64,000 nt of DNA from Siphonodentalium dalli (lineage: Eukaryota > Mollusca > Scaphopoda > Gadilida > Siphonodentaliidae). The stretch covers positions 194,525,948 through 194,589,947 of the forward strand of contig CP136064.1 of assembly GCA_032622095.1 (NCBI GenBank). The letters run 5' to 3'. Within the stretch, counting starts at the first letter, position 1. Each line of letters starts with the position of its first letter. A program made the translations under genes and the position numbers. The notes below the pieces were generated by a model. It did no database searches. It had not been told where the DNA came from and was given only the letters and a program-made list of their open reading frames with translations. Of the stretch, positions 23,333 to 32,495 are shown one piece after another.

Positions 23333-24685
23333 TTAGTTAAGGCGCTCTGCCTCCTCAAGGGTATTCAATGTCAGTTTGGCCCCATCCTCTGATTTCTTGT
23401 AAAAGATTCGTCCGTCAAATGTCCAGTAGGAATTGATTTTTTTGTCCTTTTTTAGACTGGACAGTTCCTGGACAATTGACTGACGCATCTTCGTCAAGTC
23501 TTCAGTGATGAAAACTGGGCCTTTACCTTTCAAGTTCTTTTTATTCATGAACACATTAAATTTTGTTATCCACAGTTTAAATCTGGCTATGATCTGGACT
23601 GTTCTGATTGTTACTGGTTGACTTGCAGGTTTTTTTTTGAATTGTATGACTTTGATTCCTCCTAAAGGGTGTGCTCTGCTTATATCTGATGAGTGCAGCT
23701 TTAGTCCAACATCTGTATTTATCAGATTGTTAACCAAACCTATCCAGTCAAATTTCTTGAATCCATTAACATTGAGGTTGTCTGGAATGGGGACATTGTG
23801 GAAACGTAGGCAGTCCCTCCTACTATATTGCTCGGTTCCTTCGATTTTAGTGTCGGTGTAGTCCTTGGCTTCCTTGAACTTTGAATCTATTAGGTCAAGA
23901 ATATTATCAGGTATAATGTTAATTTTTTGTGTACTTTGTTTTACCTGCTTCTTCAGATCATTATTCTCATCTGTTAGCTTCTTCATTTCTGCCTTTAATG
24001 TGATGAATTCAGATCTGACATCTTTTATTTCCGCCTTTACCTCTTGGACCTCCTTTTTTGTTTCAGCTATGCTTTTATTCACAGCTTTATCCACGGCATC
24101 CTCAACAGTGACATTTAAGCTGCTAAACATGGTTGTTAGTTGGTTTGTCAGCTGATCTTTGATCAAGCCAAGCTCTTCTTTTAGTGATTTACACATTTGT
24201 TCTTTTATTGAATTATTTATTAGTTCTTCGGTACTTTCATCAACACCGGTTTTCCTCCTAGTTGTTCGAGTGGGAGACTGGTCATCAATATTTCTTTTCT
24301 TTGAGTTGCTTTTCCTCAGGGTTTGAAGTCTGAGTGATGTGGTATTGAAATCTTGAAGGAAATTGGCTTGGGAATTTGTTGGAGAATTTAGTGGCGAGTC
24401 TTGACTTGAAGGGGTGTACTGTTCATTTGCTACTAGGTTTATTGTTTCTAATACTGTATCTGGTGTTAAAATTGAATTTCCCCCACTCTGTGCCTCAAAA
24501 TCCATAGTTTGCAGTGTCGGTTCTGGGGTTACCTTTATTCGAGGTAAGTCATCTTTGTTAACTTTAGTCGGTGTAATATCACCATTTGGGCTTGAATGGG
24601 TATTAATGCCATTGATTTGAGAATCCGGCTGTTGACCTGTCTTTGTCGAATTTTGAAAAGTTTGAATTTCAGTGGCGTCCGCCAT
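23333..24685 (-). CDS. LINE ORF1 protein: coiled coil plus RRM-like RNA-binding domain
   Basis: An intact 450-residue frame. Residues 1-125 are polar and rich in Ser, Thr, Asn and Pro (probably disordered); a basic patch KKRNIDDQSPTRTTRRK lies at 129-145; a long heptad-patterned coiled coil spans about 155-285 (for example VQEVKAEIKDVRSEFITLKA). From 286 comes EQYSRRDCLRFHNVP, the conserved start of the RRM-like domain of L1/CR1-type ORF1 proteins, followed by a basic C-terminal domain. Such proteins trimerise and coat the LINE RNA. The start ATG at 24,685 lies in AAGATGGCGGACGCC. The lack of any stop or frameshift contrasts with the single lesion in ORF2. Confidence 0.85.
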   Translation of the reverse strand: MADATEIQTFQNSTKTGQQPDSQINGINTHSSPNGDITPTKVNKDDLPRIKVTPEPTLQTMDFEAQSGGNSILTPDTVLETINLVANEQYTPSSQDSPLNSPTNSQANFLQDFNTTSLRLQTLRKSNSKKRNIDDQSPTRTTRRKTGVDESTEELINNSIKEQMCKSLKEELGLIKDQLTNQLTTMFSSLNVTVEDAVDKAVNKSIAETKKEVQEVKAEIKDVRSEFITLKAEMKKLTDENNDLKKQVKQSTQKINIIPDNILDLIDSKFKEAKDYTDTKIEGTEQYSRRDCLRFHNVPIPDNLNVNGFKKFDWIGLVNNLINTDVGLKLHSSDISRAHPLGGIKVIQFKKKPASQPVTIRTVQIIARFKLWITKFNVFMNKKNLKGKGPVFITEDLTKMRQSIVQELSSLKKDKKINSYWTFDGRIFYKKSEDGAKLTLNTLEEAERLN

Positions 24686-24893
24686 CTTGTCGGTATTCAG
24701 TTTTTGGTCGAGAAAATCGCAGAAAAAGCTTACTTTATTTGAGTGTTGATCGCCAACAAGTTCCTAATATTGTGCTTTGTAGTTTATTGCATCTGGTTAA
24801 CAAGTAGTTGAGTTTCAGAAACCATTGAAATTCGTCCCGTTTTGTAAGAAAGACTCAGCGAAGTTTAGTGTGTCTGAGGTCTGTCCGCCATCT
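24686..24893 (-). promoter_or_regulatory. LINE 5' untranslated region with YY1-like site at the 5' terminus
   Basis: The 5' terminus (24,893 downward) begins AGATGGCGGACAG, and the ORF1 start is embedded in a second copy, AAGATGGCGGACG. The AAGATGGCGG core matches the YY1 consensus, which in mammalian L1 sits near +10 and directs accurate transcription start. That this works here is inference from motif and position. Confidence 0.5.
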
Positions 24894-24905
24894 TATTGCG
24901 TGTAT
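24894..24905. repeat. 12-bp target-site duplication, right copy
   Basis: TATTGCGTGTAT, identical to 12,708-12,719; directly followed by AGCTGTATATATTA as in the uninterrupted copies. Confidence 0.92.
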
Positions 24906-24970
24906 AGCTGTATATATTACATATGTTAAAGGCAAGGATGGCCTTCGTGTTGGGTATTTCTGTTAATAAT

Positions 24971-25264
24971 GGTCACTCCCGTTAAAACCTCCATAAACAG
25001 AAATGGGATTAAAATATAGACAGACATTGTTCTAATACCAATAATAAATATCGCGTAAATAGTATGTTATTATCAAGATCGTACGATTTGGTATGTAAAC
25101 ATACGCCAAAACTGTTAGAGAACCTGACTTTTGTTTACATAACAAAGCGTACAAACTTGACAATAGCATACTATTTACACGATATTTATGACTGGTTTAA
25201 GAATAAAATATGTCTATATTTTAATATTCTTTCTGTTTATTGCAGTTTTAACTGGTGTGACAAT
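24971..25264. mobile_element. Foldback element in forkhead intron, copy A
   Basis: Two inverted arms of about 100 bp: GGTCACTCCCGTTAAAACCT...taaacagaaatgg-attaaaatatagaca on the left and its diverged reverse complement on the right, with a spacer of about 80 bp. Homologous copies are at 42,498, 51,494 and 63,659, so it was present before the array expanded. The paired open frames on both strands are a by-product of the palindrome. Confidence 0.7.
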
Positions 25265-26502
25265 GTTAACAGCATAACCACATCGAAGGCCATCCGTGCC
25301 TTTAATGCCCTTGGTATTACGTGATTAAAGGTAGCCATAGATGATTGTATAACTATGCACATCATCAAATCCACCGGACAAACATTAGAATCATAGTCAA
25401 CAATATAATCAGCAAAAACGGGCATATCTTCATCAAAAATAGGTTAGAACTATCTAGTGAGTAGTGTAAACAGTATCTATTCTCTCCAAATATACATATG
25501 TGCCATTTAATCAGTGTTACAATGCAGCCTTGTATTAACAAACTGAAAGGTTGTGTTGGTGATCTGGACATTTGATATGCCTTTAATGAACAAAAAATAG
25601 TGTGTTTTGCGACGATACACAGGATACCCTTAAGTTTAAAGAGGACAACACACAGTTCGAAGTCCGGGATTACTGTGATCACCCAACCTTATCACGGTAC
25701 AGCCATTTTACATGTGTATTCAGTTTACAGTGCGGATATGATTTTAAGGAAGAAGTGAACAAAATGGTTGTGATGGTACTCTGGATACCCTTTCATCGAT
25801 AGAGGAACATGCGCAGTATTAAATAGTTAAATTAAGCAAAAAATAGATGAGAATAAATAAGTGAGTGAAGGATGGAAATGATGGGAAGAGATGATTTGAC
25901 AACACGCATTGAAGTGATACAAAATACAACATTATTTGGCCAGCCATTTGCCGGTATATCAATATTGCGTGTATCTGTTAACCTCCTTTCAAATAGACAA
26001 TATTTGGAAGCTCAACTTGGAAGCTTGTCCATTTAAGAACTATACATGGCATAAATAAAGAGCGTCTGTGCGCAAAAAAGAACTATCTCGTACATAGACA
26101 AACTTTTATGATGAAGGGAAATATTGTTCCAATTAAGATCGAAGATATGCTGCAAAACAAAAAAACATTAAGAGTTCACATGCGATAAATAGCTATTATG
26201 GTTACGTTGTCCAATAACGAACATCAATAATGGTCAGGGATCCCAATATTGACGATGGAATTTGGTAACTTGTCGCATATGGACCTTATGACACCCGCAA
26301 AGCTGTTTGTTTGTTGTACAGGATGTACATATTTTATCGCACATTATTACATTCACTTATGTAAACTGTTTTACAATTATATGGAATTAATTATTGTTGT
26401 CTTGTAATATATGTCAACGATAACACTCGACACTGTAAGGATTGGCGGGAAAGGAATTTAGCGATATATGATTTTGAAAGACTGTGACGGAAATGAACAT
26501 AC
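25265..26502 (-). other. Forkhead copy A intron, exon 1 side
   Basis: Closely similar to 42,791-44,009 and 51,787-53,005 with small indels. No coding content is supported: the corresponding open frames differ between copies. Confidence 0.7.
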
Positions 26503-26585
26503 CTGGTCGGTGCTGGAGACGACGATGAAATTTTTGCAGAATGATCATCGTGGATGGCGAATTCGTCGGAAACTTTACGCTTCAT
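26503..26585 (-). pseudogene. Forkhead gene copy A, exon 1 (frameshifted)
   Basis: Starts MKRKVSDEFAIHDDHS as in copies B and C and ends at the same CAG|GTATGT donor. It is 83 bp against 82 bp in B and C: one extra base in the A-rich stretch after HDDHS shifts the frame, so the donor phase no longer fits exon 2. This is the third frame-disrupting change in copy A. Upstream sequence is conserved only to 26,651, where a repeat element begins. Confidence 0.82.
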
Positions 26586-26678
26586 AATTGTCTGACGGCG
26601 TGTTGGTTGTTTGTCGTTGCTTGTGGCGAAACTAAGACTGAATGAAAGAGTAGAATGAGTGGTTCGGGGGGCTAGCCC

Positions 26679-26718
26679 GGGATTGTCGGAAGGACCGAAT
26701 GGTCCTCCCCTTAATCCC
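26679..26718 (-). other. Stem-loop near the 3' end of the unclassified repeat
   Basis: Outer stem GGGATT/AATCCC and inner stem AGGACC/GGTCCT around a GAAT loop; a second palindrome GGGCTAGCCC lies beside it. The B and C copies have an unrelated-sequence stem-loop in the same place (48,032-48,052, GAGAGGGG/CCCCTCTC). Confidence 0.5.
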
Positions 26719-26786
26719 TCATGTTGTTGCCTTTATTTGTGATCATAAAAAAAAAAAAAAAAATGGTAAGCATTTTGTGATGGTGA

Positions 26787-27690
26787 TTATTTTATATTTT
26801 TTCTTTTCTTCTTTGCATTTGGTTTTTCGGTTGATGACTGAGGTGAAGGATGTCTCTGATGATACTGTTGGATGATACGCTGTAGTTCCGCTTCTTGCTT
26901 CGCTTCTTGCTCTTTTAAGTAGCGTTGGAAGTTTTCTGATTGTTCATTGCTGTGTCTATCAGCATTAGCGATGGCGTTATCTGCAAGCCGGATGGTTTCT
27001 TCTACAGACTGAACAGACCGAGTGCTGTTGTTGTTGCTGGTGATGGAGCTGGGGGACACCGGGATGTTCTGGTAATCCGTGTCCGTGGTGGCAAGCTGTC
27101 CAGTTCCACCTCGAAGCAGGCGGCAGGAACAGCAGGGGTGGTTTCCTGCTCCCTTGTTCCGCTTGCCTCGACGACGACAGCAGGAACCTCCGGAAGATCA
27201 ACGGAGTCCCTGCTAGCTGGTGCGATGTCGCCTGTCTCCATGCAGGTCGGGTCGTCTGGGCGTCTCTCAGACAACTCAGACCTGCCGGCTGTGACATTGG
27301 ACGTCGGCTGAACCACAAGGGGAGGGGTGACTGGCAGATCAACAGTCACCCCCCTCTTCTTCCATTTGGCTCGTCTGGCGGCGTCCCTTCTTTTCCTCGC
27401 AGGCGTCTTTTTCTTGGGCGACCCTTCTTCTTCCCACTCAGGTGACAGGAGGCAGTCTTGGAGTTGGTGTCCCGGGTCTGTGATTTCTGGATGCCAGCAT
27501 CTTCGGTCCGGAACTCCAGGCAAAGGGTCAGGTATCCCCTGCTAGACTGGAGACTCCAGTTAGCAATGTCCAATACCCGACACCTTTGCACTGCCAACAC
27601 GGCGTCTGGGATTAGATCCATAAGCCTAATCCAAAACCGTCTCACTGGCGTTAAGCACGGTGGCAGCTGCACACGGAGGCGCGACCACAC
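26787..27690 (-). pseudogene. Gag-like ORF of the unclassified repeat, copy A
   Basis: Three overlapping frames together give one protein-like sequence homologous to the B and C copies: 27,690 to about 27,460; 27,523 to about 27,070; and about 27,085 to 26,787. Layout: conserved WSL/GYL-x-L-x-FR module, basic nucleic-acid-binding-like stretch, acidic Pro-rich middle, SNNN linker, and a coiled coil of about 60 residues (RLADNAIANADRHSNEQSEN...). It resembles ORF1/gag proteins of retroelements in composition only; no zinc knuckle or RRM is visible. The frameshifts make it a dead copy. Confidence 0.5.
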
Positions 27691-27775
27691 GACTCACCCG
27701 TGCTCAACGCTCCGACAGAAGAGGAACTAATAAGGATCGAAGCAATCACGACCGTTTCGCTCCACTCTCCTGCCA

Positions 27776-28508
27776 GAGACACGATTGGTGTACTGACCAC
27801 GTGATTACTGAAGGGACGTAGACTGGTGAACATCGTTCCTGTGCCGTTTTCAGTCTGAATATGTGTTGACACCAATGTTGCCGATTTGTAACAGTGTTCA
27901 ACGGAGACGCGTCATGATTTTGTTTTCGAAATTAATATTTTCTGAATAATTATGACACCTGATACTCCGGCTTCATGAAGGTTATAGATCAGACGTTAGG
28001 TTAATATGACACAACAATTTATGTTGTAGTGAGTAACTGGTTTTGTGTGTGAGGGTGTGTGTGGGTGTGTGAGAGAGAGGGTGTAGGGTGTGTGTGTGTG
28101 TGTATGTATGTGAGAGGGGGTGTGTGTGTGGTGAGGGTGGGTGTGTGTGAGGGAGGGTGTGAGGGTGTGTGTGTGTGTGTGTGTGAATAGTAATATACTG
28201 AACTGGACCAAATCCACGCTTAAAGATCCCCTGTTCAATTTGACACACAAAAAACGACCTTATGTTTTTTATACCAAAAAAATAATTAGACAGGAGTCAT
28301 ATGTCCTTTAATAGAATGTTTGATTGCCAGATATTGATTTTCAAAATAGGAAATTTAAGTTTTGAATTCAGTTTTGAATGTCAGTCTAGCAAACATTCTC
28401 ATTGACGCTTCTGGTAAAGACGATCGATGGTTCCGTCGCCCAGAAGCGGTAGATAATAAAGATACAACTTCGAATACCCTGGAAAAAACTTACCGAAATG
28501 TTTTTTTC
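27776..28508. other. Forkhead unit A, upstream flank
   Basis: Homologous to 44,363-45,055 and 53,359-54,055, beginning AGACACGATT and running to the point where a LINE begins near 28,509. It contains a GT-rich microsatellite at 28,041-28,187. No gene is supported. Confidence 0.65.
28041..28187. repeat. GT/GAGGGTGTG microsatellite
   Basis: Irregular (GT)n mixed with GAGGGTGTGTG repeats. Homologous but shorter arrays occur at 44,656-44,742 and 53,650-53,735, so the tract expanded or contracted after unit duplication. The His/Thr/Pro-rich frames over it are artefacts. Confidence 0.9.
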
Positions 28509-28741
28509 CAAATATGCATAAATAGAAGAGATAACGTATGGAAATGAGGATCAGACAACAAGCCCGAGGGCTTATATGAAGTCTTCTCCTCTTTGGCGAC
28601 ATGCCCCTTCCCCAATAAGTGAGGGAGGGGTATCGATCAGACGGGAAAGGATAGAAATAATGTTTTTTAAAGGAGAAGTAACTAAGTTTGAGTTGGGGAT
28701 GGAAACAGCGGGAAGATAGTGTTAGGGATAGCAGGAGCAGC

Positions 28742-28774
<33 letters not shown>

Positions 28775-29222
28775 TGAGAAAGTAGATGGGGACAGAGTTT
28801 TCAATAATTGAATTGTTGCGTGATAAAAATTATGCTCGTAGTAATATGCATGCGCCAGGCTCCATGGGAGGGGGTCAATCGCAATGGCCAATTCCTATTT
28901 CAATGGGGTTCACTGTGAATATCGCTGCATTCTTCATGTGGAATCATTTCACGCATAATATATACAGGATAGTGACAAGTAAGTAACTTACAAAATAATC
29001 CTTATCAGAAGACATTTAGTATTACATATATAATGGGGAACATCGAGCTGCCGCATAACGCGGCCAGAATCCAAAGCAATTTGTTACCCATACAGATCAT
29101 GGAAATCTTTTTGTTCTCATAATATATGTCTGTACTGCATTAAATATTTGTTTGTTTTCGCGAAGACTAAGCTCCCTTGACCCCCGCATTAGTGTATTCT
29201 CAGATAAGGCAACATTTGTTAG
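28509..29222 (-). mobile_element. LINE-3, 3' part (C-terminal codons and 3' UTR), separated by LINE-2
   Basis: Read on the minus strand across the gap left by LINE-2, the frame of LINE-3 continues ...ELYGSLTNVALSEN... and ends MRTKRFP with TGA at 29,097-29,099. This matches the usual T-x-RF ending of the other LINEs here. The 3' tail (AGACTTCATATAAGCCC, GGCTTGTTGTCTGATCC) matches the tail type at 5783 and 38,720. The 3' junction is near 28,509, where similarity to unit C stops. A (GA)n-(G)n microsatellite lies at 28,741-28,775. Confidence 0.75.
29213..29222. repeat. 10-bp target-site duplication of LINE-2, left copy
   Basis: CATTTGTTAG, repeated at 32,496-32,505. Confidence 0.88.
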
Positions 29223-32200
29223 TTTAAACAGTATTTATTTTTCCCTCTATGGACATTCAGATAAATAATTACAATAGATACAAATTTAGAAGAAAAATGG
29301 GATTAGGCAACAAGCCATAGGCTTATTTGAAGCCCTCTCCCTTGACAATGGCACAGCCCTACTTGACTGCAAGTCAAGTAGGGGTAAATAATAGAGGCAT
29401 AAAAAAGATCCATAGAAAGAAGAAATATGAGGTGGAGGCGAGACAAAGGGACAGAAGATAATGTCAGAATTTTAGAGAGAAGGTCAGAGAGTACAGAGTG
29501 TGAGGTGTAATTATATATCTGAACATGCATATAATTAATTTCAAATAAACCAAAAAGATATATAATAACACATTTCAAGGAAATAAAAAGTATTTATACA
29601 TAATTTGTGATTGAAAAATAACCATGTGAACATCTGCAGTGGTCCATCGACCCGACGACCCACGTTGGAGAGATCAATAGCATCTCGGTTTATGATGTAC
29701 CATGCGAGTTCAATATTGCAATTTTGGAACAGCTTAAGAGAAGAATCGTTGAAAGCGATTACTGGTTATTATAAATTTCTGAGCTGCCATGAAGATTTTC
29801 TTATTAGTTTCATAGGATAATTCATCAGATCCCCATAGTAATAATTCACTAGTTATTGTTAAATCAGATAGGGTATTAAGGAGTTCTTCTCTGTGAGAGG
29901 TATATTGCGCGCATTCCAGAAAAAAATGTCTAGCAGTTTCAATGCAACCACACATGCAATAAGGCAAGTCTTTGATGTGGTTATCTTTTAGATCGCTGTT
30001 AAGATTGCTACATCTTAATCTCAGCCTGGTGTGGTAAATTTGAGCTGTCCTAGAATAGCTGGTAAAGTAGTATTTAGGCTTTAATATATCAGGTTTAAGA
30101 TTGCGTTTGAAATCGCCTATTGAAGTTGCTTCTTTAACAGAGTCTGGGAGTACATTCCACGAACGGACAGACGACGGAAGAAAGGATTGCATATAGTAAT
30201 CATTATTACTATCAGGGGGGCGTTTCATTGTATTTCTAGTGTTGTGGTCATGTAATGAGTTACTTTCTGGGGGTACCATATTACTAATATAAGGTGGTGC
30301 CCTACCGGTTTTCATTTTGAAGAATTGGATCAATTTATGCTGCTTGCGTCTATCGTCAAGATATTCCCACCCGGCCTCATCTATCAACTTGGCATTACTA
30401 ACACTTCGGGTTGCACCGGTAACTATTCTCGCCATTTCATATTGGATGTCTTCAATATCATCTCGTAAGTAGTCCGGACAATTATCCCAAACGGGGGAGG
30501 CATATTCTAAAATTGGTCGAATGAAAGTGAAATAAATTTTTTCGAGAGACTTTCTGCTCAGCCTATATTTAAAACGTTTGATCATATTTAATTTTTTCCA
30601 GGCTTTCTCGGTTATTGAATTAATGTGTGTATTCCAAGTGCCACGATCGTCAAATGTTAAACCTAAATGTTTATGCGCTTGCACATCGGTGATTATGGAA
30701 TTTCCCATAAATAAAATGGGGTGAAACGGTTGATCATTCTTGCGCGAAACTAGTAGTGTTTCAGTCTTGAGAGGATTAAATTTAACAAGCCATTTTACAG
30801 ACCAACTGACTATCGTTTCAATATCTCGGTTGATTACACCAGCGGCTATATTAGGATTTTCAACTGTAAGAAAGATAGAGGTGTCATCAGCAAAAAGACG
30901 AATGTTGCACACGAGATTTTCAGTTATGTCATTTATATATATTAAGAATAACAGGGGTCCTAAAATTGACCCCTGAGGGACACCAGCAGTAGTTGCACGC
31001 CATTCAGATAGTTCATTGTCAGCTGACACCCTCTGCTTTCTAAATTCCAAGTAGGAAACGAGAAGATTATACACATTTTCCGTAATGCCAATTTTTTTTA
31101 GTTTGAGAAAAAGCCCTTTATGCCACACCTTGTCAAAGGCCTTGCTCATATCACAAAATACGCAACGAACCTCTTTGCCTTCATCTAGTGATCTACATAT
31201 AGAATCATAAACTTCAGTCAACTGGTACACAGTCGAATCACCTCTTTTAAAACCAGACTGGTACATAGAAAGTAACCCGTTTTTATCAAGAAACGTCCAC
31301 AAATGTTTATATATGCATTTCTCGAAAACTTTCGATAAACAGCTTAACAATGAAATTGGGCGGTAATTCGATAGAATGCTTGGATCTCCACTTTTAAAAA
31401 CTGGACATACATTCGACAGCTTCCACTCAGAAGGATAATAACAGTTTTCACTAAATGCATTGCATAACAGTGTTATAGGTTCACAGAGTGATTTGGCACA
31501 TTGTTTTAGGACCCTAGGATTTATCATATCTGGACCGCACGCCTTAGATGGTTTCATACCATTTAGAGCATCATAAACGTCAATTGTCGTTATTTTGAGC
31601 TCACCCAGCGTAGGGTTGCCCGTTACTAGTAGAGTTTGTATGGGAAGATCATGTACAGAATCATCTATGCTGGATATATCACAAAAGTATGAATTTAAAG
31701 CATTAACTTTATCTACAGTAGAAATAATGTGCTCGCCATTGAGTTGGAGAGGGGGTAGTGAATTGCGCTTACCATTTGAGATTAATTTCTGAAATTGTTT
31801 CCACCATGTTGAGTTGTCGGAGTCATTAATAAGTATTGCATCAAGTTTGTTATCATAATCCAATTTGGCTTTCCGGACTGCGCTAATGACTTCGTTTCGT
31901 TTCGCCCGAAATTTACTCCATGTATTAGGTGTGTTTTTGATTTTAGCACTTTTATGCAATCTATTTCGTTGTCTCATTAGTTGTCTTAAACCGCAAGTAA
32001 GCCATTCTGGAACGTCCCTTCTAATATGTACAACCTTACTTGGTATAAGTTCCTGGCAAACTTGGTGGATTTTATCAGTATAGTGAGTTACGAGAGCAGA
32101 CACGGGAGTGGTGCGGACAATATCCCGGTAATCCCAAGCAGAAAACGTATGATTCATTGCCTCGAAGTTAGCTCTATCGAAATTCCATATTCGTCGAGTA

Positions 32201-32495
32201 ATTATTGACGCACGTTCAATGTGGAAGTTTAGTGTAATTTTTATGGGACAATGGTACCGTATCATTTCTGGAAAGAAAGGGGACATAACTTCAGTTTTAT
32301 CAATAATATCACCATAATTTGTTAAAAACAGATCCAGAGTGGTTTCTGAAGACTCCGTGAAATGAGTGCATTCATTAACTAACTGGATTAATCCACATCT
32401 AGTTTTTAGACCATTTATTTTTGAGGCGCAGCTCGCGGAATTGTAGTTTTCATTGAAGTCACCTCCAATAATAACCTTATGCACATCATCAATAG
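29223..32495 (-). mobile_element. LINE-2, 5'-truncated, inserted in LINE-3
   Basis: Bounded by the 10-bp duplication CATTTGTTAG. It begins (minus strand) inside the endonuclease coding region and ends with a 3' UTR whose tail (…aaatactgtttaaa) and GGGCTTCAAATAAGCC-like segment resemble the other LINE ends in this window. Removing it restores the LINE-3 reading frame across the site, so the order of insertion is certain: LINE-3 first, LINE-2 later. Confidence 0.88.
29734..32484 (-). CDS. LINE-2 ORF2 fragment: partial endonuclease plus complete reverse transcriptase
   Basis: A 916-residue uninterrupted frame. Residues 5-13 hold the endonuclease GGDFNEN; the position of the usual SDH catalytic triplet reads RYHCPI (76-81), so two of three residues differ. 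Reverse transcriptase motifs follow: NYRPISLL (373-380), FCDMSKAFDKVWH (443-455), AGVPQGSILGPLLF (500-513), FADD (531-534). The C-terminal CMCG-x7-HFFLEC block is present. The true N terminus was lost by 5' truncation, so the listed start at 32,484 is only the first Met. An open frame of this length suggests a young insertion, but without its 5' end and with a changed endonuclease site it should be immobile. Confidence 0.88.
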   Translation of the reverse strand: MHKVIIGGDFNENYNSASCASKINGLKTRCGLIQLVNECTHFTESSETTLDLFLTNYGDIIDKTEVMSPFFPEMIRYHCPIKITLNFHIERASIITRRIWNFDRANFEAMNHTFSAWDYRDIVRTTPVSALVTHYTDKIHQVCQELIPSKVVHIRRDVPEWLTCGLRQLMRQRNRLHKSAKIKNTPNTWSKFRAKRNEVISAVRKAKLDYDNKLDAILINDSDNSTWWKQFQKLISNGKRNSLPPLQLNGEHIISTVDKVNALNSYFCDISSIDDSVHDLPIQTLLVTGNPTLGELKITTIDVYDALNGMKPSKACGPDMINPRVLKQCAKSLCEPITLLCNAFSENCYYPSEWKLSNVCPVFKSGDPSILSNYRPISLLSCLSKVFEKCIYKHLWTFLDKNGLLSMYQSGFKRGDSTVYQLTEVYDSICRSLDEGKEVRCVFCDMSKAFDKVWHKGLFLKLKKIGITENVYNLLVSYLEFRKQRVSADNELSEWRATTAGVPQGSILGPLLFLIYINDITENLVCNIRLFADDTSIFLTVENPNIAAGVINRDIETIVSWSVKWLVKFNPLKTETLLVSRKNDQPFHPILFMGNSIITDVQAHKHLGLTFDDRGTWNTHINSITEKAWKKLNMIKRFKYRLSRKSLEKIYFTFIRPILEYASPVWDNCPDYLRDDIEDIQYEMARIVTGATRSVSNAKLIDEAGWEYLDDRRKQHKLIQFFKMKTGRAPPYISNMVPPESNSLHDHNTRNTMKRPPDSNNDYYMQSFLPSSVRSWNVLPDSVKEATSIGDFKRNLKPDILKPKYYFTSYSRTAQIYHTRLRLRCSNLNSDLKDNHIKDLPYCMCGCIETARHFFLECAQYTSHREELLNTLSDLTITSELLLWGSDELSYETNKKIFMAAQKFIITSNRFQRFFS

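Larger units (their letters stand above)
12720..24893 (-). mobile_element. 12.2 kb LINE insertion (CR1/L2-like, APE type) with nested material
   Basis: Everything between the two 12-bp duplications is absent from the other forkhead copies. Read on the minus strand it has a 5' untranslated region (24,893-24,686), ORF1 (24,685-23,333), a 7 kb spacer, ORF2 with endonuclease and reverse transcriptase (16,371-12,977, one frameshift) and a 3' end at 12,720 (ending AATAAAATATGTTTAAACAAA-like). LINEs of this group are normally 4-6 kb, so the spacer is most simply later nested insertion; it contains a hAT-like MITE and a tandem array. The complete 5' end and single ORF2 lesion point to a fairly recent insertion. 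Superfamily assignment rests on ORF layout and motif style only. Confidence 0.8.
26652..27775 (-). mobile_element. Unclassified repeat with gag-like ORF, copy A
   Basis: This block replaces about 190 bp of the sequence found upstream of exon 1 in copies B and C. On the minus strand it encodes, across at least two frameshifts, a WSL-x5-GYLTLCLEFR segment (27,560 region), a basic block KKKTPARKRRDAARRAKWKK (about 27,440), a Pro/Val/Asp/Glu-rich segment (PASRDSVDLPEVPAVVVEAS) and a C-terminal Gln/Glu-rich coiled coil ending AKKKRKNIK at 26,787. The same order occurs in B (45,706-48,150) and C. A short A run and a GC-rich stem-loop (26,679-26,718) follow the ORF. I cannot name the family. Confidence 0.65.

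Noticed and set aside
23637-24620. Several plus-strand frames with hydrophobic composition
   Set aside because: Antisense shadows of LINE ORF1.
27982-28250. His/Thr/Pro-repeat proteins
   Set aside because: Translation of the GT/GAGGGTGTG microsatellite; the same tract gives different frames in B and C.
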